Of a stretch of DNA of 64,000 bases, positions 52,761 through 61,320 are shown in pieces. Made by a program: the position numbers and the translations under genes. Positions within the stretch are counted from its first letter, which is position 1; every line of letters starts with the position of its first letter. This stretch comes from Streptomyces diastaticus subsp. diastaticus (GTDB taxonomy: Bacteria > Actinomycetota > Actinomycetes > Streptomycetales > Streptomycetaceae), in contig NZ_BLLN01000005.1 of assembly GCF_011170125.1 (NCBI RefSeq), forward strand, positions 2,646,684 through 2,710,683, written 5' to 3'. A model generated the notes under the pieces. It did no database searches, was not told the origin of the DNA, and worked only from the letters and a program-made list of their open reading frames with translations.

Positions 52761-54307
52761 GCGCCCACCCCGGCCTTCTCGCCGCGCGGACCCCGGTCCT
52801 CGGCGGCGCGGGCGGGCCGCAGCACCTCGTACTCGGAGAGGTCGACGCGGCGGGTGGCGTTGCGGAACTCGGTGGTGGTGCCGGGCCAGACGGTGGTGTT
52901 GCGGCCGTTGGCGTCCAGGTACCAGCTGTTGCAGCCGCCGGTGGCCCAGACGGTGCGCTCCATCCGCTGCTGGACCTTGGCGTTCCACTCGGTGACGGCC
53001 GATTCGCGGGCGTCCAGGGCCGCCTTGCCGCCGAGCACGTCGAGCTGGCGCAGGTAGTCGGCCATGTAGTTGAGCTGGGACTCGATCATGAGGATCATCG
53101 AGGAGTTCCCGAGGCCGGTGTTGGGGCCGATGATCGTCATCCAGTTGGGGAACCCGGCGGCGGTGGCGCCGCGCAGCGAGTTCATGCCGTCCTTCCAGGT
53201 GGCGGCGAGCGTCTCGCCCTGGTCGCCGACGACGCGTTCGGCGATCGGCATGTCGGTGACGTGGAAGCCGGTGCCGAAGATGATCACGTCGACCTCGGCC
53301 TCGCTGCCGTCGGCACCGACCAGGGTGTTGCCCCGGATCTCGCTGAGACCGGAGGCGACGAGGTCGACGTTGGGCCGGGCGAGCGCCGGGTAGTACGTGT
53401 TCGACAGCAGGATGCGCTTGCAGCCGATCCGGTAGTCCGGGGTGAGTTTGGCGCGCAGCACCGGGTCCTTGATGGCGCGGGCGATGTTCCGCTTGGCCAG
53501 CGTCTCCACGGCGCCCAGCTCGCCGGGTCGCTTGGTGAACGCCTGCACCTGGAGTTCGCGGATGCCCCAGAGGATGCCGCGACGGGCGGTGGCGGTGGCG
53601 GGCAGCTTGCGGTGCAGCCAGCGTTCGGCACCGGTGACCTTGCGGTCCATCCGGGGCATGACCCACGGGGGTGTGCGCTGGAAGAGGGTGAGGCGGCCGG
53701 CCTCGGGCTGGATGGCGGGCACGATCTGGATGGCGGAGGCGCCGGTGCCGATCATGGCGACGCGCTTGCCGCGCAGGTCGTAGTCGTGGTCCCAGCGGGC
53801 CGAGTGGAAGATCTTGCCGGGGAAGGTGTCGATCCCGGGCACGTCCGGCAGCTTCGGGTCGGAGAGCGGACCGGTGGCGGAGACCACCACGTCGGCGGTG
53901 AGGGTGCCCTGGCTGGTCTCGACCTCCCAGATCAGCCGCTCGGTGTCCCAGCGCATCATCTCGACCTCGTGGTCGAAGCGGATGTGCGGGCGCAGTCCGA
54001 AGGTGTCGGCGACCTGCTCCAGGTAGGCGCGGATGTGCCGCTGCCCGGAGAAGGTGCGCGGCCATTCGGCGTTCGGCGCGAAGGAGAAGGAGTACAGGTG
54101 GGAGGGGACGTCGCAGGCGCATCCCGGGTAGCTGTTGTCGCGCCAGGTGCCCCCGACCGAACCGGAGCGCTCCAGTACGACGAAGTCGGTGACGCCCTCG
54201 CGGCGCAGCCGGACGGCGGCGCCGAGTCCGCCGAAGCCGGTGCCGATCACGATCACCCGGTGGTGCTCGACGCGTTCCGCCCGCTGTTCCTGGTTCTTCC
54301 CGGCCAT
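52757..54307 (-). CDS. Flavin-containing Baeyer-Villiger-type monooxygenase
   Basis: 516 residues. FAD motif GTGFGGLGAA near residue 20, the Baeyer-Villiger fingerprint FxGxxxHxxxW as FPGKIFHSARW, and an NADPH motif GTGASA. The enzyme should insert oxygen into ketones to give esters. The ATG at 54307 is chosen because GGGAGG is seven bases upstream; an earlier M is possible. It is the first gene of a three-gene operon with a hydrolase and an SDR and is divergent from a MerR regulator. The order resembles the mymA operon of Mycobacterium tuberculosis. Confidence 0.93.
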   Translation of the reverse strand: MAGKNQEQRAERVEHHRVIVIGTGFGGLGAAVRLRREGVTDFVVLERSGSVGGTWRDNSYPGCACDVPSHLYSFSFAPNAEWPRTFSGQRHIRAYLEQVADTFGLRPHIRFDHEVEMMRWDTERLIWEVETSQGTLTADVVVSATGPLSDPKLPDVPGIDTFPGKIFHSARWDHDYDLRGKRVAMIGTGASAIQIVPAIQPEAGRLTLFQRTPPWVMPRMDRKVTGAERWLHRKLPATATARRGILWGIRELQVQAFTKRPGELGAVETLAKRNIARAIKDPVLRAKLTPDYRIGCKRILLSNTYYPALARPNVDLVASGLSEIRGNTLVGADGSEAEVDVIIFGTGFHVTDMPIAERVVGDQGETLAATWKDGMNSLRGATAAGFPNWMTIIGPNTGLGNSSMILMIESQLNYMADYLRQLDVLGGKAALDARESAVTEWNAKVQQRMERTVWATGGCNSWYLDANGRNTTVWPGTTTEFRNATRRVDLSEYEVLRPARAAEDRGPRGEKAGVGA

Positions 54308-54337
54308 GGCTTCGCCTCCCGCAACTTCTGCCATCGC

Positions 54338-54353
54338 GCCAGCAATCACTGGC
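54338..54353. promoter_or_regulatory. Inverted repeat in the BVMO/MerR intergenic region
   Basis: GCCAG-CAATCA-CTGGC, a 5-bp inverted repeat with a 6-base spacer, flanked by a second pair TGCCA (54329) and TGGCA (54350). It lies between the BVMO and MerR start codons and is a candidate operator. Confidence 0.45.
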
Positions 54354-54439
54354 ATGGTTGGGAGAGTAGGGCAGCGGCATACCGATGGGTAGGGGTACGA
54401 CGGAGGAAAGTTACCGGCGGTACGACATAGGGTTCCCGC

Positions 54440-55123
54440 GTGGACGACGAAGGAGAGCGCGAGTACCGGACCGCCGAGCTGGCCAAGGCGGCCGGCATCA
54501 CCGTGCGCACCCTGCGCTTCTACCGCGAGCGCAAACTCCTGCCGCCACCCCGCCGCGAGGGCCGCATCGCCTGGTACGACGACCACCACCTGGCCCGGCT
54601 GCGCACCATCACGGCGCTGCTGGAGCGCGGCCACACCCTCGGCGGCATCACCGAGCTGATGAACGCCTTCGAGGAGGGTCAGGACGTCGGCACCCTGCTC
54701 GGCGTCACCCCGACCGAGGAGACCCCCGTCCGCCTCTCCCCCGAGGAGCTGGCCGACGCCTTCGCCGGCGAGGTCACCCCGGAGAACTTCGCCGAGGCCC
54801 TGAAACTCGGCTACCTGGCCACCGACGGCGACGAGATCGTCCACATCAGCCGCCGCCTGCTGGACGTCTCGGTCGCCCTGATCCGCGAGGGCGTCCCGCT
54901 GGCCGCCGTGCTGGAGGCGGGCTCACGCGTCCGCGTGCACGCCGAGGCACTGGCCGTGCTCTTCCTCGACACGATGGCCACCCACGCCCCGGAGGCCGAC
55001 CTGGACCGCCTCCGCCCGCTGGCCAAGAGCGTGGTCGAGGCGGAGCTCTCCCTGGCGATGGACCGCCACCTCGCGGCCCTGCGGCAGCGGGAGGCGGCGG
55101 CCGGGGGCGGGCCGGGCGAGTAG
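54440..55123 (+). CDS. MerR-family transcriptional regulator
   Basis: 227 residues. The MerR helix-turn-helix is at about residues 8-70 (YRTAELAKAAGITVRTLRFY, then RRIAWYDDHHLARL-type wing, here GRIAWYDDHHLARLRTITAL). The C-terminal domain is long and helical, with no cysteine cluster, so it is not a classical metal sensor. It is divergent from the BVMO-hydrolase-SDR operon and is its likely regulator. GTG start at 54440. Confidence 0.92.
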   Translation: MDDEGEREYRTAELAKAAGITVRTLRFYRERKLLPPPRREGRIAWYDDHHLARLRTITALLERGHTLGGITELMNAFEEGQDVGTLLGVTPTEETPVRLSPEELADAFAGEVTPENFAEALKLGYLATDGDEIVHISRRLLDVSVALIREGVPLAAVLEAGSRVRVHAEALAVLFLDTMATHAPEADLDRLRPLAKSVVEAELSLAMDRHLAALRQREAAAGGGPGE

Positions 55124-55177
55124 CGGAGGCGGTCCGCCCACCGGACGCCACCGGGCGGGTTCACGCCCGCGGCGGGT

Positions 55178-55972
55178 TCACTCGTAGGCGACCGTCACCG
55201 GCGCGTGGTCCGACCAGCGCTCCTCGTGCGTCGCCGCCCGCTCCACCAGCCCCTTGACCGCGCGGGCCGCGAGACCGGGGGTGGCGACGTGCAGGTCGAT
55301 GCGCCAGCCCGAGTCGTTGTCGAAGGCACGGCCCCGGTAGGACCACCACGAGTAGGGCCCGGCCTGGTCCGGGTGGAGCGCGCGCATCACGTCGGTGTAG
55401 CCGGCCTCCGCGTAGACCCGGTCGAGCCAGGCCCGCTCCTCGGGGAGGAAGCCGGCGGACTTGCGGTTGGCGCGCCAGTTCTTGAGGTCGGCCTCCCGGT
55501 GGGCGATGTTCCAGTCGCCGCACACCACGACCTCGCGGCCGTCCGCGGCGGCCCGCGCCCGCAGCCCCCGGAGGTACTCCAGGAACTCGGCCATGAACCG
55601 CTCCTTCTCGTCCTGCCGCTCGGTGCCGACCTCACCGGAGGGAAGGTAGAGGCTGGCCACGGTGACCCCGGGCAGGTCCGCCTCGACGTACCGCCCGCTT
55701 CCGTCGAACTCCTCGCTGCCGAAGCCGACCCGCACCCGCTCCGGCTCGCGCCGCGTGAGCAACGCCACTCCGGCCCTGCCCTTGGCCGCGGCGGGCGCGT
55801 ACACGACGTGCCAGCCCTCGGGAGCCCGCACGGCCTCCGGGAGCTGGGACTCCTCGGCGCGCACCTCCTGGAGGCAGACGACGTCGGCGTCCGTGGCGGC
55901 GAGCCACTCGACGTAGCCCTTCTTGGCCGCGGCCCGCAGGCCGTTTACATTCACAGTGGTGACGGTGAGCAT
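55178..55972 (-). CDS. xth: Exodeoxyribonuclease III
   Basis: 264 residues of the exonuclease III/AP endonuclease family (EEP fold), acting in base excision repair. Motifs include the start TVNVNGLRAAAKKG, LQEVRAEE with the metal-binding Glu, CGDWNIAHRE, and the C-terminal SDHAPVTVAYE with the catalytic Asp-His. No partner gene is adjacent. It is divergent from the GNAT gene with 62 bases between their start codons. Confidence 0.95.
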   Translation of the reverse strand: MLTVTTVNVNGLRAAAKKGYVEWLAATDADVVCLQEVRAEESQLPEAVRAPEGWHVVYAPAAAKGRAGVALLTRREPERVRVGFGSEEFDGSGRYVEADLPGVTVASLYLPSGEVGTERQDEKERFMAEFLEYLRGLRARAAADGREVVVCGDWNIAHREADLKNWRANRKSAGFLPEERAWLDRVYAEAGYTDVMRALHPDQAGPYSWWSYRGRAFDNDSGWRIDLHVATPGLAARAVKGLVERAATHEERWSDHAPVTVAYE

Positions 55973-56034
55973 CCCGGCACCCTACCGAGGTTCGCCCCGG
56001 CACCCCGCCTCCGCATAGAAGTACCCTGATCCGC

Positions 56035-56568
56035 ATGAACATGCATTCCCTGCGCCCGGTCGCCTTCGACCACCCCGACGCCGTCCAGCTCAACGACGAG
56101 GTCCAGCTCGAATACGCCGAGCGGTACGGCGACGACGGCGACGCCACCTGGCTCGACCCGGGCATGTTCGTCCCGCCGCACGGGCTGTACCTGCTCGCCT
56201 ACGACGGACGGGGCCGCCCGGTGGCCTCCGGCGGCTGGCGCCCCCAGGACGCCAACGACGAGGCGTACTCCGACGGCGACGCCGAGCTGAAGCGCATGTT
56301 CGTCATCCGCGAGGCCCGGGGCCACGGCCTGGCCCGGCGCATCCTCGCGGCGCTGGAGGAGGACGCGCGGGCCGCCGGGCGCACCCGCATGGTCCTGGAG
56401 ACCGGCACGAAGCAGCCCGAGGCGATCAACCTGTACGCCTCCAGTGGCTACGCCCCGTGCGCCAAGTTCGGCCTGTACCGCTTCGACGAGCTGAGCCGCT
56501 GCTACGCCAAGCCGCTGAACCCCGCCGCCGCGGCGGCCCGCCCCGAGCCGACCGCCGTCACCGCCTGA
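56035..56568 (+). CDS. GNAT N-acetyltransferase
   Basis: 177 residues. The acetyl-CoA-binding motif A is ELKRMFVIREARGHGLARRIL (core RGHGLARRIL). The substrate side reads EAINLYASSGYAPCAKFG, typical of small-molecule or amino-group acetyltransferases. A TACCCT element starts about 15 bases before the ATG, so the mRNA may be nearly leaderless. It is probably co-transcribed with the short gene 56616. The target is unknown. Confidence 0.9.
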   Translation: MNMHSLRPVAFDHPDAVQLNDEVQLEYAERYGDDGDATWLDPGMFVPPHGLYLLAYDGRGRPVASGGWRPQDANDEAYSDGDAELKRMFVIREARGHGLARRILAALEEDARAAGRTRMVLETGTKQPEAINLYASSGYAPCAKFGLYRFDELSRCYAKPLNPAAAAARPEPTAVTA

Positions 56569-56615
56569 CCGCACCCCCACCCGCATCCGCACCCGCATCC
56601 GGAGGACGACCGGTC

Positions 56616-56987
56616 ATGCCGGACACCGCATCGCCGCGACCGGCCGGCGACGCCCCCGGGCTGTGGCGCCTGCACACCCGCGCCACCCCGCCCCGGCACG
56701 TCGCCGACCTGCACGTCGACGGCTCGGACTTCCCCTGGCTGACCGCCGCCTTCCGGCCCCTGGCCCCCTACGAGGAGCACCGCCCCCTCTTCGTCCGTCT
56801 CGCCGACCTGAGCGAGACCGAGGAGTGGGAGGCGTTCGACGCGTGCTGGTCGGAGCTGAACCGGACCCTGGCGCTCCACACGCCCGAGGGCGTTCCCGTC
56901 GCCGACTTCCTGCTGCATGTGGAGGACGACGACAGCCGCGCGAGCTTCCGCTGGATCGACGAGCCCGCCGAGGGCCCGCCGGCGTGA
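56616..56987 (+). CDS. Conserved hypothetical protein, 123 aa
   Basis: ATG 56616 with GGAGGA upstream, 47 bases after the GNAT stop. It is soluble and acidic; recognisable segments are HVADLHVDGSDFPWLTAAF, LFVRLADLSETEEWEAFDA and DFLLHVEDDDSRASFRWID. I do not recognise a domain. It ends in PAEGPPA and is convergent with the hydrolase gene at 57018. Confidence 0.7.
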   Translation: MPDTASPRPAGDAPGLWRLHTRATPPRHVADLHVDGSDFPWLTAAFRPLAPYEEHRPLFVRLADLSETEEWEAFDACWSELNRTLALHTPEGVPVADFLLHVEDDDSRASFRWIDEPAEGPPA

Positions 56988-57017
56988 GCCCCGCCCGCTC
57001 GGGCCGGTGCGGCCGGC

Positions 57018-57821
57018 TCAGTCCACTCCGGTGACGAACTCCACGAGGGCCTCCCCCGTCTCCTCGGGCTGCTCCAGGTGCGGCAGGTGCCCGGCACCGT
57101 CGATCACCGTGAGGGTGGCGTGGGGGACCAGCCGGCGGATCGCCTCGGCGTCCGCGACCGTGGTGAAGGAGTCGTCGGCGCCGACCACGACCAGCACGGG
57201 CTCGGTCACGGCCGACAGCGTCGCCTCGTAGTCCGCTCGCTCCGCGCGGCCGCGCAGGGCCGCTGCGGCGCCCTCCGGGTCGGTGCCGCGCATCATGCGG
57301 AGCACGTGCGCGGCCGCGTCCGGCTTCGCCTCGACGTTGTACGGCGCGAGCATCCTGCCGATCACCTCGTCCGCGTACCCGCCCATCCCCTCCGCGAGCA
57401 GCCGCTCGGCCAGCGCGAGCCGGCCCACCCGGCCTTCCTCGGTCTCGGCCGGGTAGGAGGTGCCGGCCAGCACCAGTGCCCGCACCCGCTCCGGGTGCAG
57501 CCGGCGGATCTCCATGGTGATCTGGCCGCCCATGGAGACCCCGCCGACCACGGCGTCCGCGATGCCCAGGTGGTCGAGTAGGGCGACCACGTCCCCGGCG
57601 AACACCGGGAACGGTGTGCGCCCCGGCACCACCTGGCTCTCCCCGTACCCCCGCAGATCCGGCAGCACCACCCGGCACCCGGCCCCGGCCAGCCGCCGGG
57701 CCTGCGCCCGCCACAGGCTCCGGTCGAAGGGGTGCCCGTGCACCAGCACCACCGGCGTCCCGCCCTCCGGCCCCCACTCCTCGTATGCCAGCCGCACCCC
57801 GTCGACCTCGTAAGTCCCCAT
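57018..57821 (-). CDS. Alpha/beta hydrolase (3-oxoadipate enol-lactonase-like)
   Basis: 267 residues, complete. Motifs: oxyanion HGHPFDRSLW, nucleophile elbow GGVSMGGQI (about residue 95), acid in GADDSFT and His in GAGHLPHLEQP. The ATG at 57821 has no strong ribosome site. Upstream on the same strand is a run of decayed genes with no promoter recognised. The substrate is unknown; similarity to PcaD-type esterases is fold-level only. Confidence 0.88.
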   Translation of the reverse strand: MGTYEVDGVRLAYEEWGPEGGTPVVLVHGHPFDRSLWRAQARRLAGAGCRVVLPDLRGYGESQVVPGRTPFPVFAGDVVALLDHLGIADAVVGGVSMGGQITMEIRRLHPERVRALVLAGTSYPAETEEGRVGRLALAERLLAEGMGGYADEVIGRMLAPYNVEAKPDAAAHVLRMMRGTDPEGAAAALRGRAERADYEATLSAVTEPVLVVVGADDSFTTVADAEAIRRLVPHATLTVIDGAGHLPHLEQPEETGEALVEFVTGVD

Positions 57822-57849
57822 GCGGGCAGCGTAGATGAGCGGGCCCCGG

Positions 57850-58390
57850 CCGGACACGCGCTGTGCGGCGGCTCGGTCGGGCAGCCGGTTGCGGCGCGGG
57901 CGCAGGATGCGCTCGGTACCGGCCGCGAGGGTCGCCACGGCCACCGCCGCCTCTCCCCCACCGGGGCAGCCGCACCGGCGGGGCGAAGGCGCCCGGTGGT
58001 GCCGGTCGGACCGGGCTCTCGGCGGAGGCGGGGTCAGGGTGAGCTGGTGCTCGGTCCCGTCGAGGGTCACGTTCCGGCGCGCTCCAGCCCGAAGCCGCTC
58101 ATCGCCACCTCCACGAACCCGCCCGGGGACGGGGAGGGCGGCCGGCCGCCGACAGCCGGCCTGCCTCGCGGTACAGGCCGGCCGTGGCCTCGCCCGACGG
58201 CTGGTGCTGCCCGTGCCGCACGCCGGCGGAGTACACGGCCACCGTGCACCCGGCCTCGGTGAGCCGCAGGTGGAACAAGGCCCGGAACGGCACCCGCCAC
58301 CAGCGGAACCGCTCCAGGGCCCGCCCGTCGCCGGCTCGGCCCGGCGCCGCCGCCTCTCCCCGAACAGGCCGCTCCCTCTCCTCACGCGTC
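57850..58390 (-). pseudogene. Decayed gene for a membrane protein family
   Basis: Minus-strand pieces in different frames align with one Streptomyces family of unknown function. The first piece reads RALERFRWWRVPFRALFHLR, then TEAGCTVAVYSAG, GGFVEVAMSGFGLERA, a frame change to VTLDGTEHQLTLTP, and further changes to DPASAE and finally GEAAVAVATLAAGTERILR. The expected hydrophobic middle is missing, and at least three frameshifts are needed. The remnant lies between an intact hydrolase gene and the peptidase pseudogene. Confidence 0.65.
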
Positions 58391-59378
58391 CGGTTCGGCC
58401 GCGCAGGCGAGGTCCCGCGCGGGCCGTTGCCCGGTGGTCAGGTACGTCGTCGGCGCAAGGGTCGGCGCCGAAGGGGTAGACCCCGTGGCCGCCCCGGTCG
58501 ACGGTGACCAGCCCGGCCCGGTCACCGAACGCCCGCCGCAGCGCCTTCGCCCCGGCGAGCGGGGTGCCCGGGTCCCGCTCGTTCTGGACGAGGAGGAGGT
58601 TGGAGGGGCCCTGGTCGTCGACGCGCACGGGCTTCTCGACCCAGGAACGCGGCCGGAAGGCGCAGGGCCCGATGTCGGCCGTGGCGCCGCCGAGCAGGGG
58701 GTACCGCCCGCTGTCGGCCCGCACGTCACGCTGGTACTCCCGGATGGTGCGCGGCCACGGGGAGTCGCCGCAGATCACGGCGAACCGCGCGGACCTGAGC
58801 GCCTCCAGGCCGGGGAAGGGCGGCTGTTCCGGTACCGGCCCGCCGGTGTCGAGCGCCTGCCGGATCTCTGCCAGCTCCGGCATGTCGGCGTCGGCGTAGA
58901 GCCAGTCGTAGGTGATGCCCCGGAAGGCCGTTTCGTCCCGGCCCTGGACCGGCTCCCGCTCCAGCCGCCGGGCCAGCTCCTGGCAGGTCGCGCGCACCTG
59001 CCGCGGCGTGGTGCCGAGCCCGTACTCGGGGCGGGCTGCGACGTACGCCGCGAAGTCCGGGAAGCGGTCCTCCAGCCCGCGGGCGGACAGCCGCATGGCC
59101 CGGTGGTCGTACCCGCCGGGGCCCAGGTTGCTGTCGAGCACGATCCGGTCGCCGCGTCCGGGGAAGAGCGAGGCGTACGCGGTGCCGAGCTGCGTGCCGC
59201 AGGAGGCACCGAGGTAGGACACCCGCTCCTCGCCGAGGGCCGCCCTGATCCGGTCCATGTCGCGGGCGACGTCGGCGGTGCCGATGTGCGGCAGGAGCGG
59301 CGCCGAGGGGGAGGCGGCGCACCGCTCGGCGACCTGCCGGGCGCGGTCCGCCTCGCGGACGACGTCCCCCGGGGGTGT
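58382..59378 (-). pseudogene. Truncated tripeptidyl-aminopeptidase-like alpha/beta hydrolase
   Basis: A long frame reads DVVREADRARQVAERCAASP, then DMDRIRAALG, the nucleophile elbow GASCGTQLG (expected GxSxG: YLGASCGTQLGT, with Ser retained), and continues through LDSNLGPGGYDHRAMR to GGHGVYPFG. The frame then breaks and the C-terminus YLTTGQRPARDLACAAEPDA resumes in another frame, stopping at 58382. The N-terminal half of the enzyme (signal peptide and first strands) is absent, so this is an SlpD/E-type secreted peptidase gene that has lost its 5' part. Confidence 0.75.
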
Positions 59379-59712
59379 GCGCCCAGGAGGGCTCCGTGAG
59401 GATCCGTTCCAGAGCGCGGCCGGCGAGCTCGCGCAGACCGGTCGGATCCGGCAGGGGCGTCCCGGGTCCGCGGACGGGGCCGGCCGGCTCGCCGCCCGAG
59501 CACTGCACGGCGACGAGGCAGGGCCGCGGCCACCGCCCGCTGCGTCTCGGACGCGTCGACCTCCGCCTCGGCGCCGTCGAGCACCTGGAGGAAGGCGGTA
59601 CGCACGGCCTCGCGGCGTTCCCTCTCGGCCACGCCCCCGACTCGCCGCAGAAGTCCCCCGCCGCGTCGTTGCCGAACGGCCCTACGCCCCAGGTCCCCGA
59701 CAGCGGCGGCAC
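59376..59712 (-). pseudogene. Frameshifted DUF4259-type gene, fused to the peptidase remnant
   Basis: Starts GTWGVGPFGNDAAGDFCGE in one frame, shifts to VAERERREAVRTAFLQVLDG and EAEVDASETQRAVAAAL in the next, then back for LVAVQCSGGEP and LRELAGRALERILTEPSWA. That order fits DUF4259 proteins (MGTWGxGxFxND...). At a C5G5 run near 59370-59380 the sequence passes directly into the peptidase remnant in a third frame. Two indels within 340 bases plus the fusion point to real decay. Confidence 0.7.
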
Positions 59713-59778
59713 CGAGAACCTCGGCGCCCCGCTCCCTGAGCCATGGGGCGAGCCGGCGCGGAAACCGGCACAGCAGAA

Positions 59779-59809
59779 AGCCCCTCCCAGGGTGACCCCG
59801 GGAGGGGCT
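59779..59809 (-). terminator. Terminator after tRNA-Ala
   Basis: A stem of AGCCCCTCCC with GGGAGGGGCT and an 11-nt loop, followed on the minus strand by TTTC. It is 11 bases beyond the tRNA 3' end. Confidence 0.9.
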
Positions 59810-59819
59810 CTTACTTGCG

Positions 59820-59893
59820 TGGACCTGAGGGGATTCGAACCCCTGACCCCCTCGATGCGAACGAGGTGCGCTACCGGACTGCGCCACAGGCCC
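59820..59893 (-). tRNA. tRNA-Ala (anticodon CGC)
   Basis: The minus strand folds into a full cloverleaf. The acceptor stem GGGCCTG/CAGGTCC includes a G3-U70 wobble pair, the identity element for alanyl-tRNA synthetase. The D arm has GCGC stems, the anticodon arm is CCTCG-TTCGCAT-CGAGG with anticodon CGC (codon GCG), and the T arm is AGGGG-TTCGAAT-CCCCT. The discriminator base is A at 59820; CCA is not encoded. The 3' end faces the decayed-gene region. Confidence 0.97.
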
Positions 59894-59964
59894 TTGCAAC
59901 GGGTGAAACTTTAGCACCCCGATCGGGGTGGTCGGTAATCCGGTGCTGGTGGCCGGGGTGGGGC

Positions 59965-61098
59965 TCATTCGTTGGCCGCGCGGGGGCGGTCGCCTTCGTC
60001 GTACTGGTCGAAGAGGGGGGTGCGGCCTCGTTCGCGGGAGCGGCGGGCGGAGGCGGCACGTCGGGCCGGGGCGGCCTCCGCGGGCTCCTCGGGGGCGTCC
60101 CCCGCGGGGGCCTCGCCGCCGCCGGTGTCCGGGGCGGCGCTGGAACGGGCGGAGCTCCAGGTGTCGGGGGCGCCGAGGTCGACCGGCGGGGTGGCGCGGG
60201 GGGCGACGGGGGCCGTGACGTAGGTGGGGAGGGGGACGGGGACGGGGTCCCAGCTGTCCCCGTCGGCCGGCAGGCGGCGGGCGCGCTGCTGGTCGACCCA
60301 CTCGGCGTGGTCGGTCTGCTCGACCAGTGCTCTGCGGTCGGCGGCGAGCGCGGTGCGCTCGGGGTCGGGGGCCGGGGCGGGCTCCTCGGCCTCCTCGATC
60401 TGCTCGGTGGGGTGGTCACGGCGGCGGCCGCGCTCGCGTACGTGCTGGGCGGCGACCTCGGCCTGACGGCGGTCCATCGCGTAGACGAAGCGGCGGCGCT
60501 CCTGGCGGCGCAGGTAGGCGATGTAGGCGCTGAGGAGGATCGCGGGGATCGCGGGGGCCCACAGGAGGGCGAGGCCGCCCACGGCGGCGGCGACCGCGCC
60601 GAGGGTGAAGGCGACGAAGAGGAGCATCGTGGTGCGGCGGCGGCGCGCGAGGACCTTGGAGCGCCGGGCGCGCGCGGTGGCGCCGGGATCGGCCGGGCGG
60701 TGGGCGGGGACCTGCTGCGGCGCGGGCCGCTCCTGCCGGGGAGGCTGCCCGGGCCGGGGCGCGGTGCGGCGCGGCGGCGCGGGCTCCTCACGTACCGGGG
60801 GCATGGCGAAGGACCGGACGTCGACCGATCCGGTCCCGGCGTCCGGGGCGCGGGTCGCGCCGTCGGCCGGGTCGCCCTCGCCGGAGGGCTCGCCGGTGCC
60901 GGCGGCGCGGGCCTGGGCGGCACCCTTGGCGTAGCGCCGCTCCATCCCCGCGCGTCCGGACAGGAGCCGGATGGCGGTGCTGAAGCGTTCCGTCGGACGG
61001 GCTTCGTTCAACTCGTCCTGCCGACGGAGCCACATGGGCACCAAGTAGGCGGCCCAGGCCCCCACGATGACTGCGTAAATGAGGCCGCTGCTGCTCAC
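59965..61098 (-). CDS. sepX: SepX/GlpR-type septal membrane protein
   Basis: 377 residues. An N-terminal membrane helix (LIYAVIVGAWAAYLVPMWLRRQDE, of which AVIVGAWAAYLVPMWLRR is the core) is followed by a cytoplasmic Arg/Pro-rich stretch, a two-pass hydrophobic block near residues 160-200 (LLFVAFTLGAVAAAVGG, LLWAPAIPAILLSAYIAY) and a long disordered acidic/Pro/Ala tail ending FDQYDEGDRPRAANE. The family is known as SepX in Streptomyces (septum/cross-wall formation) and GlpR, membrane receptor of the gephyrin-like Glp in Corynebacterium. GTG start. The 222 bases upstream (61099-61320) are A/T-richer and hold no gene. Confidence 0.88.
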   Translation of the reverse strand: MSSSGLIYAVIVGAWAAYLVPMWLRRQDELNEARPTERFSTAIRLLSGRAGMERRYAKGAAQARAAGTGEPSGEGDPADGATRAPDAGTGSVDVRSFAMPPVREEPAPPRRTAPRPGQPPRQERPAPQQVPAHRPADPGATARARRSKVLARRRRTTMLLFVAFTLGAVAAAVGGLALLWAPAIPAILLSAYIAYLRRQERRRFVYAMDRRQAEVAAQHVRERGRRRDHPTEQIEEAEEPAPAPDPERTALAADRRALVEQTDHAEWVDQQRARRLPADGDSWDPVPVPLPTYVTAPVAPRATPPVDLGAPDTWSSARSSAAPDTGGGEAPAGDAPEEPAEAAPARRAASARRSRERGRTPLFDQYDEGDRPRAANE

Positions 61099-61320
61099 GA
61101 CTCACACGGTAGAGGGGTTTCGTCGGGGCCATCCGCCAATTGAACCGGTGTGTCGCACGATCTGGCTGATATCTCCAGAGTTTTTTCCTACAGATGTGAT
61201 CGGACGATCGCACTCCGCGACAATCGGGTGATCGAACCCTAAAGAATTCGAACGCTTATTCGTATTTCCGTGATCACGGTTGTGGTGTGCGGATTTCGCG
61301 GCGGAGCGGTGGTTCCCGCC

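Noticed and set aside
57018..59258. One 746-codon fusion of hydrolase and peptidase.
   Set aside because: The middle third is an accidental open frame through decayed DNA; the hydrolase has its own start at 57821.
59820..59893. tRNA-Arg or tRNA-Ser reading of the tRNA.
   Set aside because: The loop TTCGCAT centres on CGC as anticodon, and the G3-U70 pair is the alanine identity mark.
61099..61320. A WhiA-type site (GACAC) upstream of sepX.
   Set aside because: GACAC occurs once on the minus strand, but a 5-mer is expected by chance and no second element supports it.
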